A program made the translations under genes and the position numbers. Below, one piece after another: positions 35,691 to 45,935 of a stretch of DNA of 64,000 nucleotides (position 1 is the first letter of the stretch; every line of letters starts with the position of its first letter). This stretch comes from Arthrinium phaeospermum. Lineage: Eukaryota > Ascomycota > Sordariomycetes > Amphisphaeriales > Apiosporaceae. The DNA lies in assembly GCA_006503535.1 (NCBI GenBank), contig QYRS01000006.1, positions 1,364,001 through 1,428,000 of the forward strand, given 5' to 3'. Below the pieces are notes generated by a model that saw only the letters and a list, made by a program, of their open reading frames with translations, searched no databases and was not told the origin of the DNA.

Positions 35691-37442
35691 ATGATCTTGA
35701 CCAAGCCCCCAATCGTGCCAATTGGCGAGCCCAAGGCAGGCGAGGGCGGTTACCAGCCTCTGAACCCACGATCGGAAGTCCTTCCGGCAGGCTGGAATGG
35801 TTCCGGCCACAAGGCGTTGACATGCGACATCCAGATCGACCATGACTTCAGCCTCAAAATGCGGGACGGCAAGACGCTTTACATGGACATCTACCGCCCC
35901 GCTAACTCTGACGCCAAAGTCCCCGCGCTGATCTGCTGGAGTCCTTTTGGCAAGAAGTTCAATGGCCTGATGTCTCTCAAGCTCATGACGCCGTGGAATC
36001 TCGGAGTGCCAGACGACGCACTGAGCGGTCTCGAGAAGTTCGAAGCCCCTGATCCGGCAGATTGGGTAGCTAAGGGGTACGCCATTGTGAATGTTGACTC
36101 AAGAGGCACCGGCGACTCGGAAGGTGTCATGGCGACGATGGGCACCCAAGAGGCGGAAGACGGCTACGACACCATCGAAGGCATCGCGAAGGAGCTGTGG
36201 TGCAACGGCAACATCGGACTAGCGGGCAACTCCCATCTAGCCATCGTCCAATGGTTCATCGCCGCCCTGCGGCCGCCTCACCTGAAGGCGATCGCGCCCT
36301 GGGAGGGCTGCGGCGACCTGTACCGCGAGCAGTTCGGGCGGGGCGGCATCTACGCGGGCGAGCTGTTCGACAAGCTGATCGTCAAGTACATGCTCAAGGG
36401 CCGGCACGGCATGGAGAGCTTCCAGGAGATGTGGAAGCAGCACCCGCTGTCCAACTGGTGGTGGGAGGACAAGCGGCCCGACATGAGGCGCATCAACATC
36501 CCGACCTACATCACGGGCACCTGGACCAACACGATGCACGGCATGGGCGCCATCCGCGGCTGGCTCGAGGTCGACAGCCCCCACAAGTGGCTGCGCTGGC
36601 ACCCCTGGCAGGAGTGGTACGACCTCTGGGGCAACCCGCAGGCCAAGGCCGAGCTGATGCAATTCTTCGACTACTTCCTCAAGGGCGAGACGGACAACGG
36701 CTGGGAACAGACCCCCAAGGTCCGCATGGCTGTCCTCAAGTTCGGCAAGAGCGACCCGCTCGAGAACGTCGTCGAGGACGACTTCCCCATGGCCCGCACC
36801 GACTACAAGAAGCTGTACCTGCAGCCCGAGAACAAGCTGTCCTTCGACGCGCCCCAACAGCAGGGCCTAACCAGCTACAACTCGGAAAGCGACGACGACG
36901 CCGCCACCTTCACGTACACGTTCCCCCAGAAGACGCAGATCGTCGGCATGCCGAAGGCGGTGCTCTACATGTCGTGCGACGACGCCGACGACATGGACAT
37001 CTACGTCCTGATCGAGAAGCTGGACAAGGAAGGGAAGCCCATGCTGAACCTCAACATCCCCTGGAAGGGCATCCCCGTGAAATCCTTCGACGAGTTCACG
37101 CGCGAGCAGCAGACCGAGGTGGTGCTGTACAAGGGCCCCTGCGGGATCCTGCGGGCGTCGCACCGGGCCATCGACTGGGACCGGTCGATGCACCCTAACT
37201 GGCCCTTCCACCCGCACAAGGTCGAGGAGAAGATCCAGCCCGGGACGGTGGTTAAGCTGGACATTGGGATCTGGGCCATGGGCATCGAGTACGAGGCCGG
37301 CGAGTCGCTGCGGGTTGTGGTTAGTGGGCGGAACAAGGCTGTCAACAACTTTGGGACGAGCGAGTGGGTGAACAACAAGGGGACGCATAAGTTGCACATT
37401 GGGGGCGAGTATGCTAGTCACGTCATCTTGCCCTTTGTTTGA
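35691..37442 (+). CDS. CocE/NonD-type alpha/beta hydrolase (X-Pro dipeptidyl-peptidase S15 family)
   Basis: A single exon of 583 residues from the ATG at 35691; an upstream in-frame ATG at 35535 would add 52 residues resembling leader or untranslated sequence. The CocE family core is clear: VNVDSRGTGDSEG, then the nucleophile elbow GNSHLAIVQW with Ser181, the cap region, and a C-terminal jelly-roll domain (VPVKSFDEFTRE-like strands, GTVVKLDIGIWAMG, SGRNKAVNNFG). Members hydrolyse esters or amides of varied small substrates. The catalytic Asp and His are not assigned with certainty; HKWLRWHPW is a likely His region. It faces the PhyH gene, so a shared catabolic or biosynthetic step is possible. 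Confidence 0.88.
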   Translation: MILTKPPIVPIGEPKAGEGGYQPLNPRSEVLPAGWNGSGHKALTCDIQIDHDFSLKMRDGKTLYMDIYRPANSDAKVPALICWSPFGKKFNGLMSLKLMTPWNLGVPDDALSGLEKFEAPDPADWVAKGYAIVNVDSRGTGDSEGVMATMGTQEAEDGYDTIEGIAKELWCNGNIGLAGNSHLAIVQWFIAALRPPHLKAIAPWEGCGDLYREQFGRGGIYAGELFDKLIVKYMLKGRHGMESFQEMWKQHPLSNWWWEDKRPDMRRINIPTYITGTWTNTMHGMGAIRGWLEVDSPHKWLRWHPWQEWYDLWGNPQAKAELMQFFDYFLKGETDNGWEQTPKVRMAVLKFGKSDPLENVVEDDFPMARTDYKKLYLQPENKLSFDAPQQQGLTSYNSESDDDAATFTYTFPQKTQIVGMPKAVLYMSCDDADDMDIYVLIEKLDKEGKPMLNLNIPWKGIPVKSFDEFTREQQTEVVLYKGPCGILRASHRAIDWDRSMHPNWPFHPHKVEEKIQPGTVVKLDIGIWAMGIEYEAGESLRVVVSGRNKAVNNFGTSEWVNNKGTHKLHIGGEYASHVILPFV

Positions 37443-38516
37443 TTACTTGGTGTTATGTATTTAGTAGGCACAGCTCGTCTCTGAGCTCCCAGGTTAAGCT
37501 CTCTTCACGATTAACGGTCAAGTGGTGTAACCGTTCGGATGATCACAATTACGGGACCTCTCGTTAGCAATGCCAATAAGTAAAATGTACTAGGTAACTA
37601 CATACTGTATGCATCACGAGTAACTAATTACTTATGCCATAAAACCGCCTTATGCGCTACGGATATGGACAGTCGGTGTGATTTTGAGATCAACCCAACT
37701 TTTGACTCAAGCAACATATGCGTCTTACAGTATGCAATTGAACATGACGGGATACAGACTTGGGGTAATCCGAACGAAGGGGTAACGACCACTGACACCA
37801 GGATGACAAGACGAGACGAGCGGTGGGGAGGCTTCCAACCCCCAAAGCGTTGCAAATCACAAAAAGATCAAAGCCTGAAATCAGACCCGAGAATCAAGCT
37901 GACATCTCGGAGATTTCTCATGCATGAGGCGTCAGCCCTTACCAAGTAAATCGACACAAGAGTTACAGGCTGAATATGAGTGGCGTGGTGTGACCTATGA
38001 ACAAAACGGGTGGCGTTAGTCGTGCATCATCGCACGCTCTTTACACATTGATGAGGGGTAGTCTAGGTTCTACAAGTCGAATTTGGAAGAGATGATTTGC
38101 TTTTCAATGTGCGACTTCAATGTGAGACTCTTACTGTGTCTTTCGAAGCGATGCATTTATCTCTCAATAATCGATTACCTACCATGGATCACCAAGTATC
38201 GATAACATATCCTCAATCAGGGCCAGTGGTATTCAAGTAGATGTGGTAAATCGTTCATGTCAATTCCGAGGGGTAAAGAAGATGGCTGGGATCCACTTAA
38301 ACATCGAGGCTACACAGTCATGCCAGTGGCGTCCCCCTATTTGGTAGAAGGGTGTTAGCTACATACATATGGTGTTGCCACCTTCAAGTGCACTTCTTAT
38401 TCCAACGTCCTTACCCCACCCGAGTCTGAATAACAGCTCTCACTTCTTCACTAATCCATCAAAATCGGAGTTCTTACTATACGTGGTCTGGTTGAAACAG
38501 ACCAAATTTGGCTAAG
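37443..38516. other. Intergenic region
   Basis: No supported gene. The right end is the promoter of the interrupted HET gene. Confidence 0.55.
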
Positions 38517-39574
38517 ATGTCGCAAGATTTGCACTACGAAGACGTCTATCAGTACGCATCCTTGCCCGATACCTCACCCCGCTCGAAACATATTCGTCTT
38601 GTCCGCATTTACCTTGACGGGTACGAAACCGAAGATATCATTCAAGGCACCCTAAATACCTTCCCTTTCAACCCTAACGACACCACCTCTTGTCCGTCTT
38701 ACACAGCCCTGTCCTATACATGGGGGGCACCTGAATTTGGGGACCCGGCTGCAGCAGGAGAAACCGTGTTGCGATACCTGATTCTAAACCGGCGATTCAT
38801 GAAAGTGAGCGATAATCTTTACTGCGGTCTCCGTGAGATCCGGCGACAACTCCGCGAAACCAGCAGGCAAGACCTCAATCTCTGGATCGATGCTTTGTGT
38901 ATCGATCAGAGCAATAACCTCGAGAAAGGACAGCAAGTCGACATGATGGGTGATATTTACCGCTCTGCCGACAGAGTCATTGTCTGGCTTGGGAACTCCA
39001 CTCAAGCAGAAATGCAACAAGTTCAAGACACTGTCACGAAGGCAGCATCGCTTGTTCGCAGTGTAAACCAATCTGGTCAGAACAAACAACATACCGAGGA
39101 GATGGAAGTAACACCAATAATGATGTGGCAATCCATGTCCGTCCCAGAACGCCAAGAGAAGTTTCGCAGTCACTGTGTTCCACCTCGCGGCGACTTTGCA
39201 TGGACTCGGCCTTGGATGTTTTTCAGCAGGCGATGGTTTTCAAGAATATGGGGTGAGTACAATCCATAATCGCATGTAATGACTAGCTGCTCTACTTTTC
39301 AACATCTAAACTGACTCATTGTTGGGCTCGCTCAGCACTACAGGAATTAGTCCTGGCAAAGCAAATCGAGTTTCTATGTGGAAGAACCTCCTTTTCCCAT
39401 GATGACGTAGTTCAATGCGCCGACTTCCTCTGGTGGGAGGTGCGAACATGGCCGGAAGTGACCTCTTTGACAAGCAACTACGATCCGGTTATATCTATGC
39501 GTAACGTTTTCGTTATACAAGATATGTACGGCGAATTGGGTCGACTCAAATACTACGACCGCGCTATACTGGTA

Positions 39575-39603
39575 AGGTCAACACCCAAGCCACCGTCACC
39601 CCC
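39575..39603 (+). repeat. Left terminal inverted repeat of transposon copy 2
   Basis: It begins AGGTCAACACCCAAGCCACC, preceded by TA. Confidence 0.88.
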
Positions 39604-41467
39604 TAGCCGTCGGCACCCCCTTTTTAAATAAACAGACCCCTTATCACTAAACTTCCGATATATATAAAAGGGGTTAATCTTTATCCGTTTAATAAGCTAA
39701 ATATATTAATCTCTTTTTTTTTTTTTCCTTTTTTTTTTATTATTATACTATTTCGCGAGAAACGTTTTAATATTACGATTCGTAATATACTAAGCGGAAA
39801 GTTTTAAACTAAAGCGGCTCGAAACTATTATATCTTTTATAATATTTTAAAAGACCGGTTTATAAGGCGTTTTTTTAAAATCGAGGCTAATCGAAAAATA
39901 TAGCTTTTTTTTCGAAATAAAGAGCTTTTTTTCATCGAATAAGCTTTTATTTAAACTAGTTTAAAATATATATTAATTTATACAATATTTAAATTTTATA
40001 TTTAAAGGCTCTTCGTTATTAAAAGGTTCGATTATTATATTAATAAGCATTAAATAAATCGCTTTTTAAAGCATTACTTTTTTATTAAAAGCTATCGAGT
40101 TATTATAATAAATTTTCGGCGTTTTTATTATACTTTAAACGAGTTCATATAGAAATTTTTTAATTATTTTAACCACCTTTTTATTTAAAAAATACCCCTT
40201 TATTATTAATAAAACGCCGACGAAATTAATACTTTTATAACTTTAAATAAGGGTTTTTTTATAATTAAATCGGTCGAATATAAAACTTTAATAAAAAATA
40301 ATAGCGTTAATTATAAATAAATAACAGTAATTAAATATATAATATAATAAACCGTATTATTTTTTTATTAATTATATTTAAAAGCTTTTTAATTTAATAA
40401 TAATAATTCCCTATTAATAATAATAAAGTTAATTATTTATATAACGATTAAGCTTTTAAGGTTTTTTTAAAAAGTTAAACCTTTAAACTTATTGTTTTTA
40501 TGTAATTCGAAGATATATTTTTTTTAAAAATAAGGCTTAAAAAGGAGGATTAATAAAAGGTTTTCGTTTTAAATAATTATAAAAACTATATTTAAAAAGA
40601 GTTTATAACGGTATATTTAAAGAATAAAGTATAATTTATATATAAGCTTTTTTATAGTTTTTATATTTTTTAATTGTTTAATATAAGGTTTTTTAAGGTA
40701 TTAAAAAGGAGGTTTTAATAAAAATTTAATAAAGCGTATACGGTAATAAATAATAATTATATAAAAAAAGGGATTTCCTCCGAGCGTAAGCGGCGGCTCA
40801 TAGCGATATTTTTAAAGCGAAGGTTATTTTTATAAAATAATTAAATATAAATATTTTTTTAAAAGATATTATTAAGCTAATAAATAACCGGCTTTGCCGG
40901 TTAATTATCTTTTAAGTTATTAAAAAAGCGAAAAAAATCGAAATAAATTAAAAAAAAACAGAAAAAGGATTTAAAAAGATTAATATATTAAAAAATAATC
41001 GATAAATAAGAAATTTAACGCGTAAAATAAATAAAGTAACTAATATTTAACTCGACCTAATAAAAAAGTTATTATTTTTAAAATTTAATAAAAATATTAA
41101 CGATTTAACAGCTTAAATTACGTAATTAAAATAAAAAAATATCGATTTAAAAACGAATTTAAAAAAAATAAAGGCTTAAAAAAGGCGAAAGGTTAAAAAA
41201 ACCCTAACAAAAAGTTCATATATATAAAAGGTATTTAAAAAATTTAAAAGAACGTTACGAAAAGGAGGCTAAAGAAGCGGTAAAAACAACCGGCAAAAAA
41301 GGCTAACGATGTAATTTAAATTAACTAAAATATATACGTTAATAAAAAAAGCTTAATTTAAATTCATACACGTGGTCATAAATAATATATATATGGTTAT
41401 TAATAGGATTAATTAAAAATTTATTACTATCGTAAAAATAAAGTTATTTTGATACCTGTTGGTTGCT

Positions 41468-41496
41468 GGGGGTGACGGTGGCCTGGGTGTTGACCT
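41468..41496 (-). repeat. Right terminal inverted repeat of transposon copy 2
   Basis: It ends GGGTGTTGACCT, followed by TA. It pairs with the left end with one mismatch. Confidence 0.88.
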
Positions 41497-42941
41497 TAGG
41501 GCCCAGAAGCGACAAGACGAGCCCGTGGCAGTTCTTCCTGAATCTGTTGTACAGTAGCAGACAGCACCAAGCCACGATTAGCGTGGATAAGCTCTATGGT
41601 CTTCTGGGGCTTGTCAGGACAAAAAAAGGGCTGTCTTCTACAGCACTGGATCATTTCATCGAAGCCGACTACACCCACCCACCAGCTCGGATATTCAGAG
41701 ACACAGCGCGTAGAATGATCATCGATACCCAGTGGCTAGGTGTCCTCGTCCTTGTTGAAGACAGAGTCAACTCCGACCGCGCGTCTGTGACTAGCTCTTG
41801 GGTTCCAGATTGGGAAGCCCGAGGTGACCAGTTTGGTATTGGTTGGCAGCTTCTTGGCGATGTGCTTCCTCCTCTGAACAGAGTATCTTCTTCAGCTCCT
41901 GGCGGAGGTGTGCCCAGCTTCTCGGGAAGTCTACTCAACACTCACGGGTTTCGACTTCATACCATAACTGCTACTAGCGAGTCCTTTGAGGATCTCTTTA
42001 ATTCCCGAACAGACTTCAGGCGTGGTGCTGCGATCCTTGAAGCCATGAGACAGACATCCTCATCACCGGGACAATCGCTTGTTGATACGTTTGCACGATC
42101 TATGTTATCAGGAGATAAACGGCTGACGAACGATGTTGATCTTACATCATCGTTTCTATGTTTTTGCGTTTCTCGGCTCCTGAAGTACTACGAGTCATTG
42201 GCTGAAGACACCGATAGCAACGCCAGTATCGCAAGTATCGACAAGAGTGCTTTGGTTAAAGCTGTCTTGCAAATCAATCCGGAATTGCAGGACCCTATAT
42301 CCGCTTCCATCAGTCGGAGTCTTCGAGATAAGACACTCAAGGTGGATAGTGATGGTGACCTCTTAGAACACGAGCTGGAAGACGCAGGAAGGGAGTTCGA
42401 GAGCATGCTCTCATGCCACCATGTTAGTCGTGCCCTATTCCACACACAAGATCCGAGTGTGCTTGGAACCTGTTACCCCGGCATGAAAGTAGGGGATGAG
42501 GTGTGGTTCTTAGCTCAAGCACCATGCCCTTTTGTATTGAGGAGGATGGATGATGGACGCTTCAGGCTTGTTGGATGGGCATCTCTTCAACCTTCATGCC
42601 TGCAAGAAATGGATCATAGCAACGAGTGGGCGCATATCCAATTAGAATAAGCAAGTTTCTCATGTATTGCTATAAATAAGCAGCTAGGTTCGTACCGAGT
42701 ATAAAACTTATGGGATTTTAAATGCATGAGTGAAGTGGTTTAACCAGAGCTAAGATATAATCCTTTGTGAACATGTTGAAAGTCCTTTCCACTTGAGTCT
42801 CACTATCCCATTCCCTCATATAGCCATGCTCAAGCCCACTATAGCATCGAGGCCCTTCATGATCTTTCCCCAGAGTTAGTACCCAAACGCTCGTCTGTAA
42901 TTGCTGTTCGTGGAGCCAAGCGAAAATCGTGGGAGGGACCA

Positions 42942-45473
42942 TCAAAGACGAGACTGTTGGCGGATTTGGAGGCTACGATAAGATGCATGAAAGGGAAACA
43001 AAGAGTTGGTACTTACATGCTTCCATCCAGGACTCCCGAAAGTCGCAGCCAGACCGACGAGCCTCTCGCCGTCGTCGGCTCGTATGACCTGGCCCCAGTT
43101 GTCGCTGGCCCTTTTCTTCCCCCACGTAACTTGTCTAAAGTTGGTGGTGATCTGTGTCGATATGGTCAGCACCAAATGCATATCGTATCCTTGCCTCCAT
43201 ATTTTCTTTCATACTGGTTTCCAACTAGAAATGATGAGACTTACTCGAATGGCCTCGCAGTCCTGCATTCCCTTGCGCAAACCCGCCTTACGGATGGCTA
43301 TCTCCGTAATGAATTCGCCCCCGGCCCCGTCCAAATCAATCCTGTATCGCCAACCGGTGGTACCATGCGGCGTCCCGATGACCTGCTTGGTCTCGGCTCC
43401 TCCGGCGCCGTCGTCGCCCGCCATCTCGAGCCGGAGCGCCAGCGGCCGCAGTCCGCGCGGCATCCACGCCGACAGCCGCCTGACCCTGCGGAAGTCACCC
43501 GGGCTCGTGGCCCAAAGCATGGCTTCGAAGGCGATGGGCTGCGCGTTGTTCCTCTTCGACTCCCAGTTCTTCTCGCAGGGGTATTTTACGTCGTCAGCAG
43601 CGCGGCTCAGGTGCAGGCCGGGGACGTTCCAGATGCGTACGCCACCGAGAAGCTCCCGGTAGTCCGCTTTCCATAGGTACCGCGACAATCTTTTCACCCC
43701 CAGCGACGACGCGGACTTGGGCTGGGGCTCGTTATGGGCGGCAGTTTGGGCGGCCGGTCTCTCCCTGATAGGGGTACTGCCGTCAGACGACGGCGGCAGG
43801 GCTTCTACGACGCCGTTGTATACGACCCTGTCGTGGCCATATACGAGCTGGGATCAAATCAGACAACGAAGAACAGGACATCCAGGAGTAATAGCAGGTT
43901 TGACTTACACCAAGTTGGCACCAAAGCCCCACTATCGTGGCCTTTTCGCGAGAAGTAACGAGAGGGCGCAAATTGTGACCGTTGCCTGTTTCACCAAACA
44001 TGATCTCCCTCCCTGAGCTCAGGACGACCTGCCATAGTTCCCATGGTCAGCGTCACTTACTCTCAAAACACTGCTGTAATCGTCATGAGGGCAACTTACT
44101 ATTATGCCGCGTGGAAGTAAGGGGTAGAAGGATGCGTTTTCTCGGGAGTTGTCAAAGTCCGGGATGTGCATGATGATTTCCCGTATCCCATCGCCTGGGG
44201 AAATCTCCTCCGATACTGGCTGAGCATTGGATCGGCTTTCAGGGGCCGAGGGAGAGGGTCTGACAGATATCCTCGCCAGGGTGCCGTCCAAGTGCCAATC
44301 AGCCGTGATAATGTGAGAACCATCGACAAGAGCCTCCTTGCACAACGGCAGAAGCTCCCAATATGCCTCCCGATGCGACTTATTGCATGATTGGGGTAAT
44401 GGCCAGGCGACTTGATACCGGTGGCCATGACTCAGGTTACCTGAAGGAAAGCTGGGAGGGAATAGTCGAGTATGGTCTTGAAGTAAAGGTGTCGCCAAGT
44501 ACCTGTGGTACACGTCTTTGAGTTGCAAGCAGACCTTCCAGATACGTCGTCGGTTAGCCACCCCATGCAGGTGCGTCTGACTAACTCTTTCTGGAGACGT
44601 GCTGTAATGTGCCCACCTGCAGATATCCCTAGCACTGTGATGCTGCAGCATCTTCTCCTTCTCCTCAATACTGTTTAGTTCGTAATAGAAGGGGAAAACA
44701 GAGGTCGCCAGAACCTTCTTCCAGTGTATCTGATCATCCCGTATCCGGATGTGTACTATCCATGATGCCTTGGACAGATTCAGCATATCTGCGAGATCAA
44801 TATACATGATTATCATGTGCATGATCTCCAGAGGAGTTTTGCTGAATGGATCATTGACTACTTTTGGCCCGAGATCGTGAAAAGGCATCCTTCGGCCGCC
44901 GAAGTTGGGCGACAACAGTGATTTCCGACAATAATTTTCCACTGCTATATCGGCGCTCGGGTCCGCCAGAAGCCATCTCTGGCTTGGCTCGTCAGTCCAG
45001 TACGACTGCCCTGGGTCTTCTTTCCTAACGAAGCCATAGTCTACTGCCAGATGAGCCGCAGAGTAGGCCGTCATGTTCTCCATGGTTACGTATAATGCGT
45101 TTAAGTGCACCAGTGTGGCATTCTTTTCCCCGCCTAGTATGGTGCGCTGGAGGATGTTGTAGCACGGCCAGTGAATAGGGAATACGGGCTGAAAGGATTC
45201 GACGTCCCGGTAGAGAGGACATCTGTGTGGAAACTGGCTTCGCCGGTGACCGCCGGGATTGATGGTCCCGTTGAACCGCGGGTCGCGCCAGCTATTGTGG
45301 CCTTCGTACTTGCCCGCGGCGGACACATAAGCCTGGGTCGGTAGACCAGGGTGCCATCGCCAACCAATCACAGAGACCCTGCTGGTCCAACGGGGCAGGA
45401 GAGTGTCGTCGGGAGGCTGGTCATTGAGAGGCCCGCCGCAAATGGCGCAGTAGCAATCGGCTACTTGTGGCAT
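42942..45473 (-). CDS. F-box-like protein, tandem paralogue A
   Basis: Four exons, 45473-44100, 44028-43909, 43847-43245 and 43151-42942, give 768 residues; every junction is phase 0. The N-terminus has a Cys cluster (CYCAICGGPL). An F-box-like helix block follows (KTPLEIMHMIIMYIDLADML). A repeated beta-rich C-terminal part includes LRPLVTSREKATIVGLWC, LLGGVRIWNVPGLHL and GERLVGLAATFGSPGW. F-box proteins usually recruit substrates to SCF ubiquitin ligases; the C-terminal domain is unrecognised. Paralogue B lies downstream with the same exon plan, including a second exon of exactly 120 nt in both. The 3' end is uncertain: a GTAAGT at 43016 could splice to 42972 and add about 85 residues. The ATG at 45473 is preferred over 45572 because it matches paralogue B. 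Confidence 0.82.
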
Positions 45474-45935
45474 GATGAAGGAGGCTGCCACTTGTGTAAC
45501 TCTTTTTACCTTTCTTGTTTGGGCTGATGTTGGATGTGGAGGTTGCCCGCTGTTGCCTAGATCGCTTGGCACCCAATGGCGCCGCGTCTCGGTACCACGC
45601 GTGCAGCACGTGATTTGTCCGGTACCAAGCCTCTGCGAGAATAAACTGGTAAAGCCTCATCACGGACAAGAAGTTCTATCGAATGTTATTACATTGGCAT
45701 TCGTCTATTCTATTCATATAATCTGCAGTAAGTGGAATAATTTGGACGGTTTACTCCGACGGCCGCTTGGCACGTACTCCGCAACCATTGCTCAGCTCAC
45801 GACACTTCTGCTCGGGTGGCTCAGTGGCGAGCTCACGATGAGAAAACGGCCACTTTACAACAGTAACCCAGCAATAGAAGTCACTACATCGGATTATGGG
45901 CGTTATGGAACGAGAGTAAATATGTTGTTGACCAT
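45474..45935. other. Gap between the tandem paralogues
   Basis: 462 bp holding the promoter of paralogue A and the 3' flank of paralogue B. No other gene seen. Confidence 0.55.

Larger units (their letters stand above)
39575..41496. mobile_element. Fot1/pogo-like DNA transposon, copy 2, RIP-degraded
   Basis: This 1922-bp element has 29-bp terminal inverted repeats (39575-39603 and 41468-41496, one mismatch) and a TA duplication at 39573-39574 and 41497-41498. The interior is AT-rich, collinear with copy 1 along its length, and without an open transposase frame. It lacks the nested SINE-like unit found in copy 1. At the corresponding site it reads GGCTTTGCCGG, where copy 1 shows the more mutated GGCTTTATTA. 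It splits a HET gene in frame. Size and structure match Fot1-type elements; the family is inferred. Confidence 0.88.
38517..42650 (+). pseudogene. HET-domain gene interrupted by a transposon
   Basis: Exon 1 (38517-39252) and exon 2 (from 39336, 83-nt intron, phase 1) encode a HET domain: YTALSYTWG, LWIDALCIDQ, SADRVIVWLG and RWFSRIWALQEL. At codon 325 (39572-39574) the frame meets the transposon at 39575. It resumes at 41499 and runs open to a stop at 42650. Leaving out the element and one TA gives exactly 709 codons (708 residues), with no other stop, and a normal HET C-terminus (GDEVWFLAQAPCPFVLRR). The gene was therefore intact when hit. As it stands, translation would stop inside the element soon after residue 325. 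HET proteins control vegetative incompatibility, so this could be a presence/absence allele. Confidence 0.9.

Noticed and set aside
31540..37198. Long antisense frames over GC-rich genes (for example 31540-32457, 33721-34827, 36197-37198)
   Set aside because: They lie wholly opposite or in another frame of genes with clear domains and arise from strong GC bias at third positions. Their composition (Arg/Pro/Ala-rich) is typical of shadows.
39572..41499. The transposon being spliced out to rescue the HET protein
   Set aside because: GT and AG are present at the borders, but the removed length (1928 nt) shifts the frame, and nearby alternative acceptors do not restore it.
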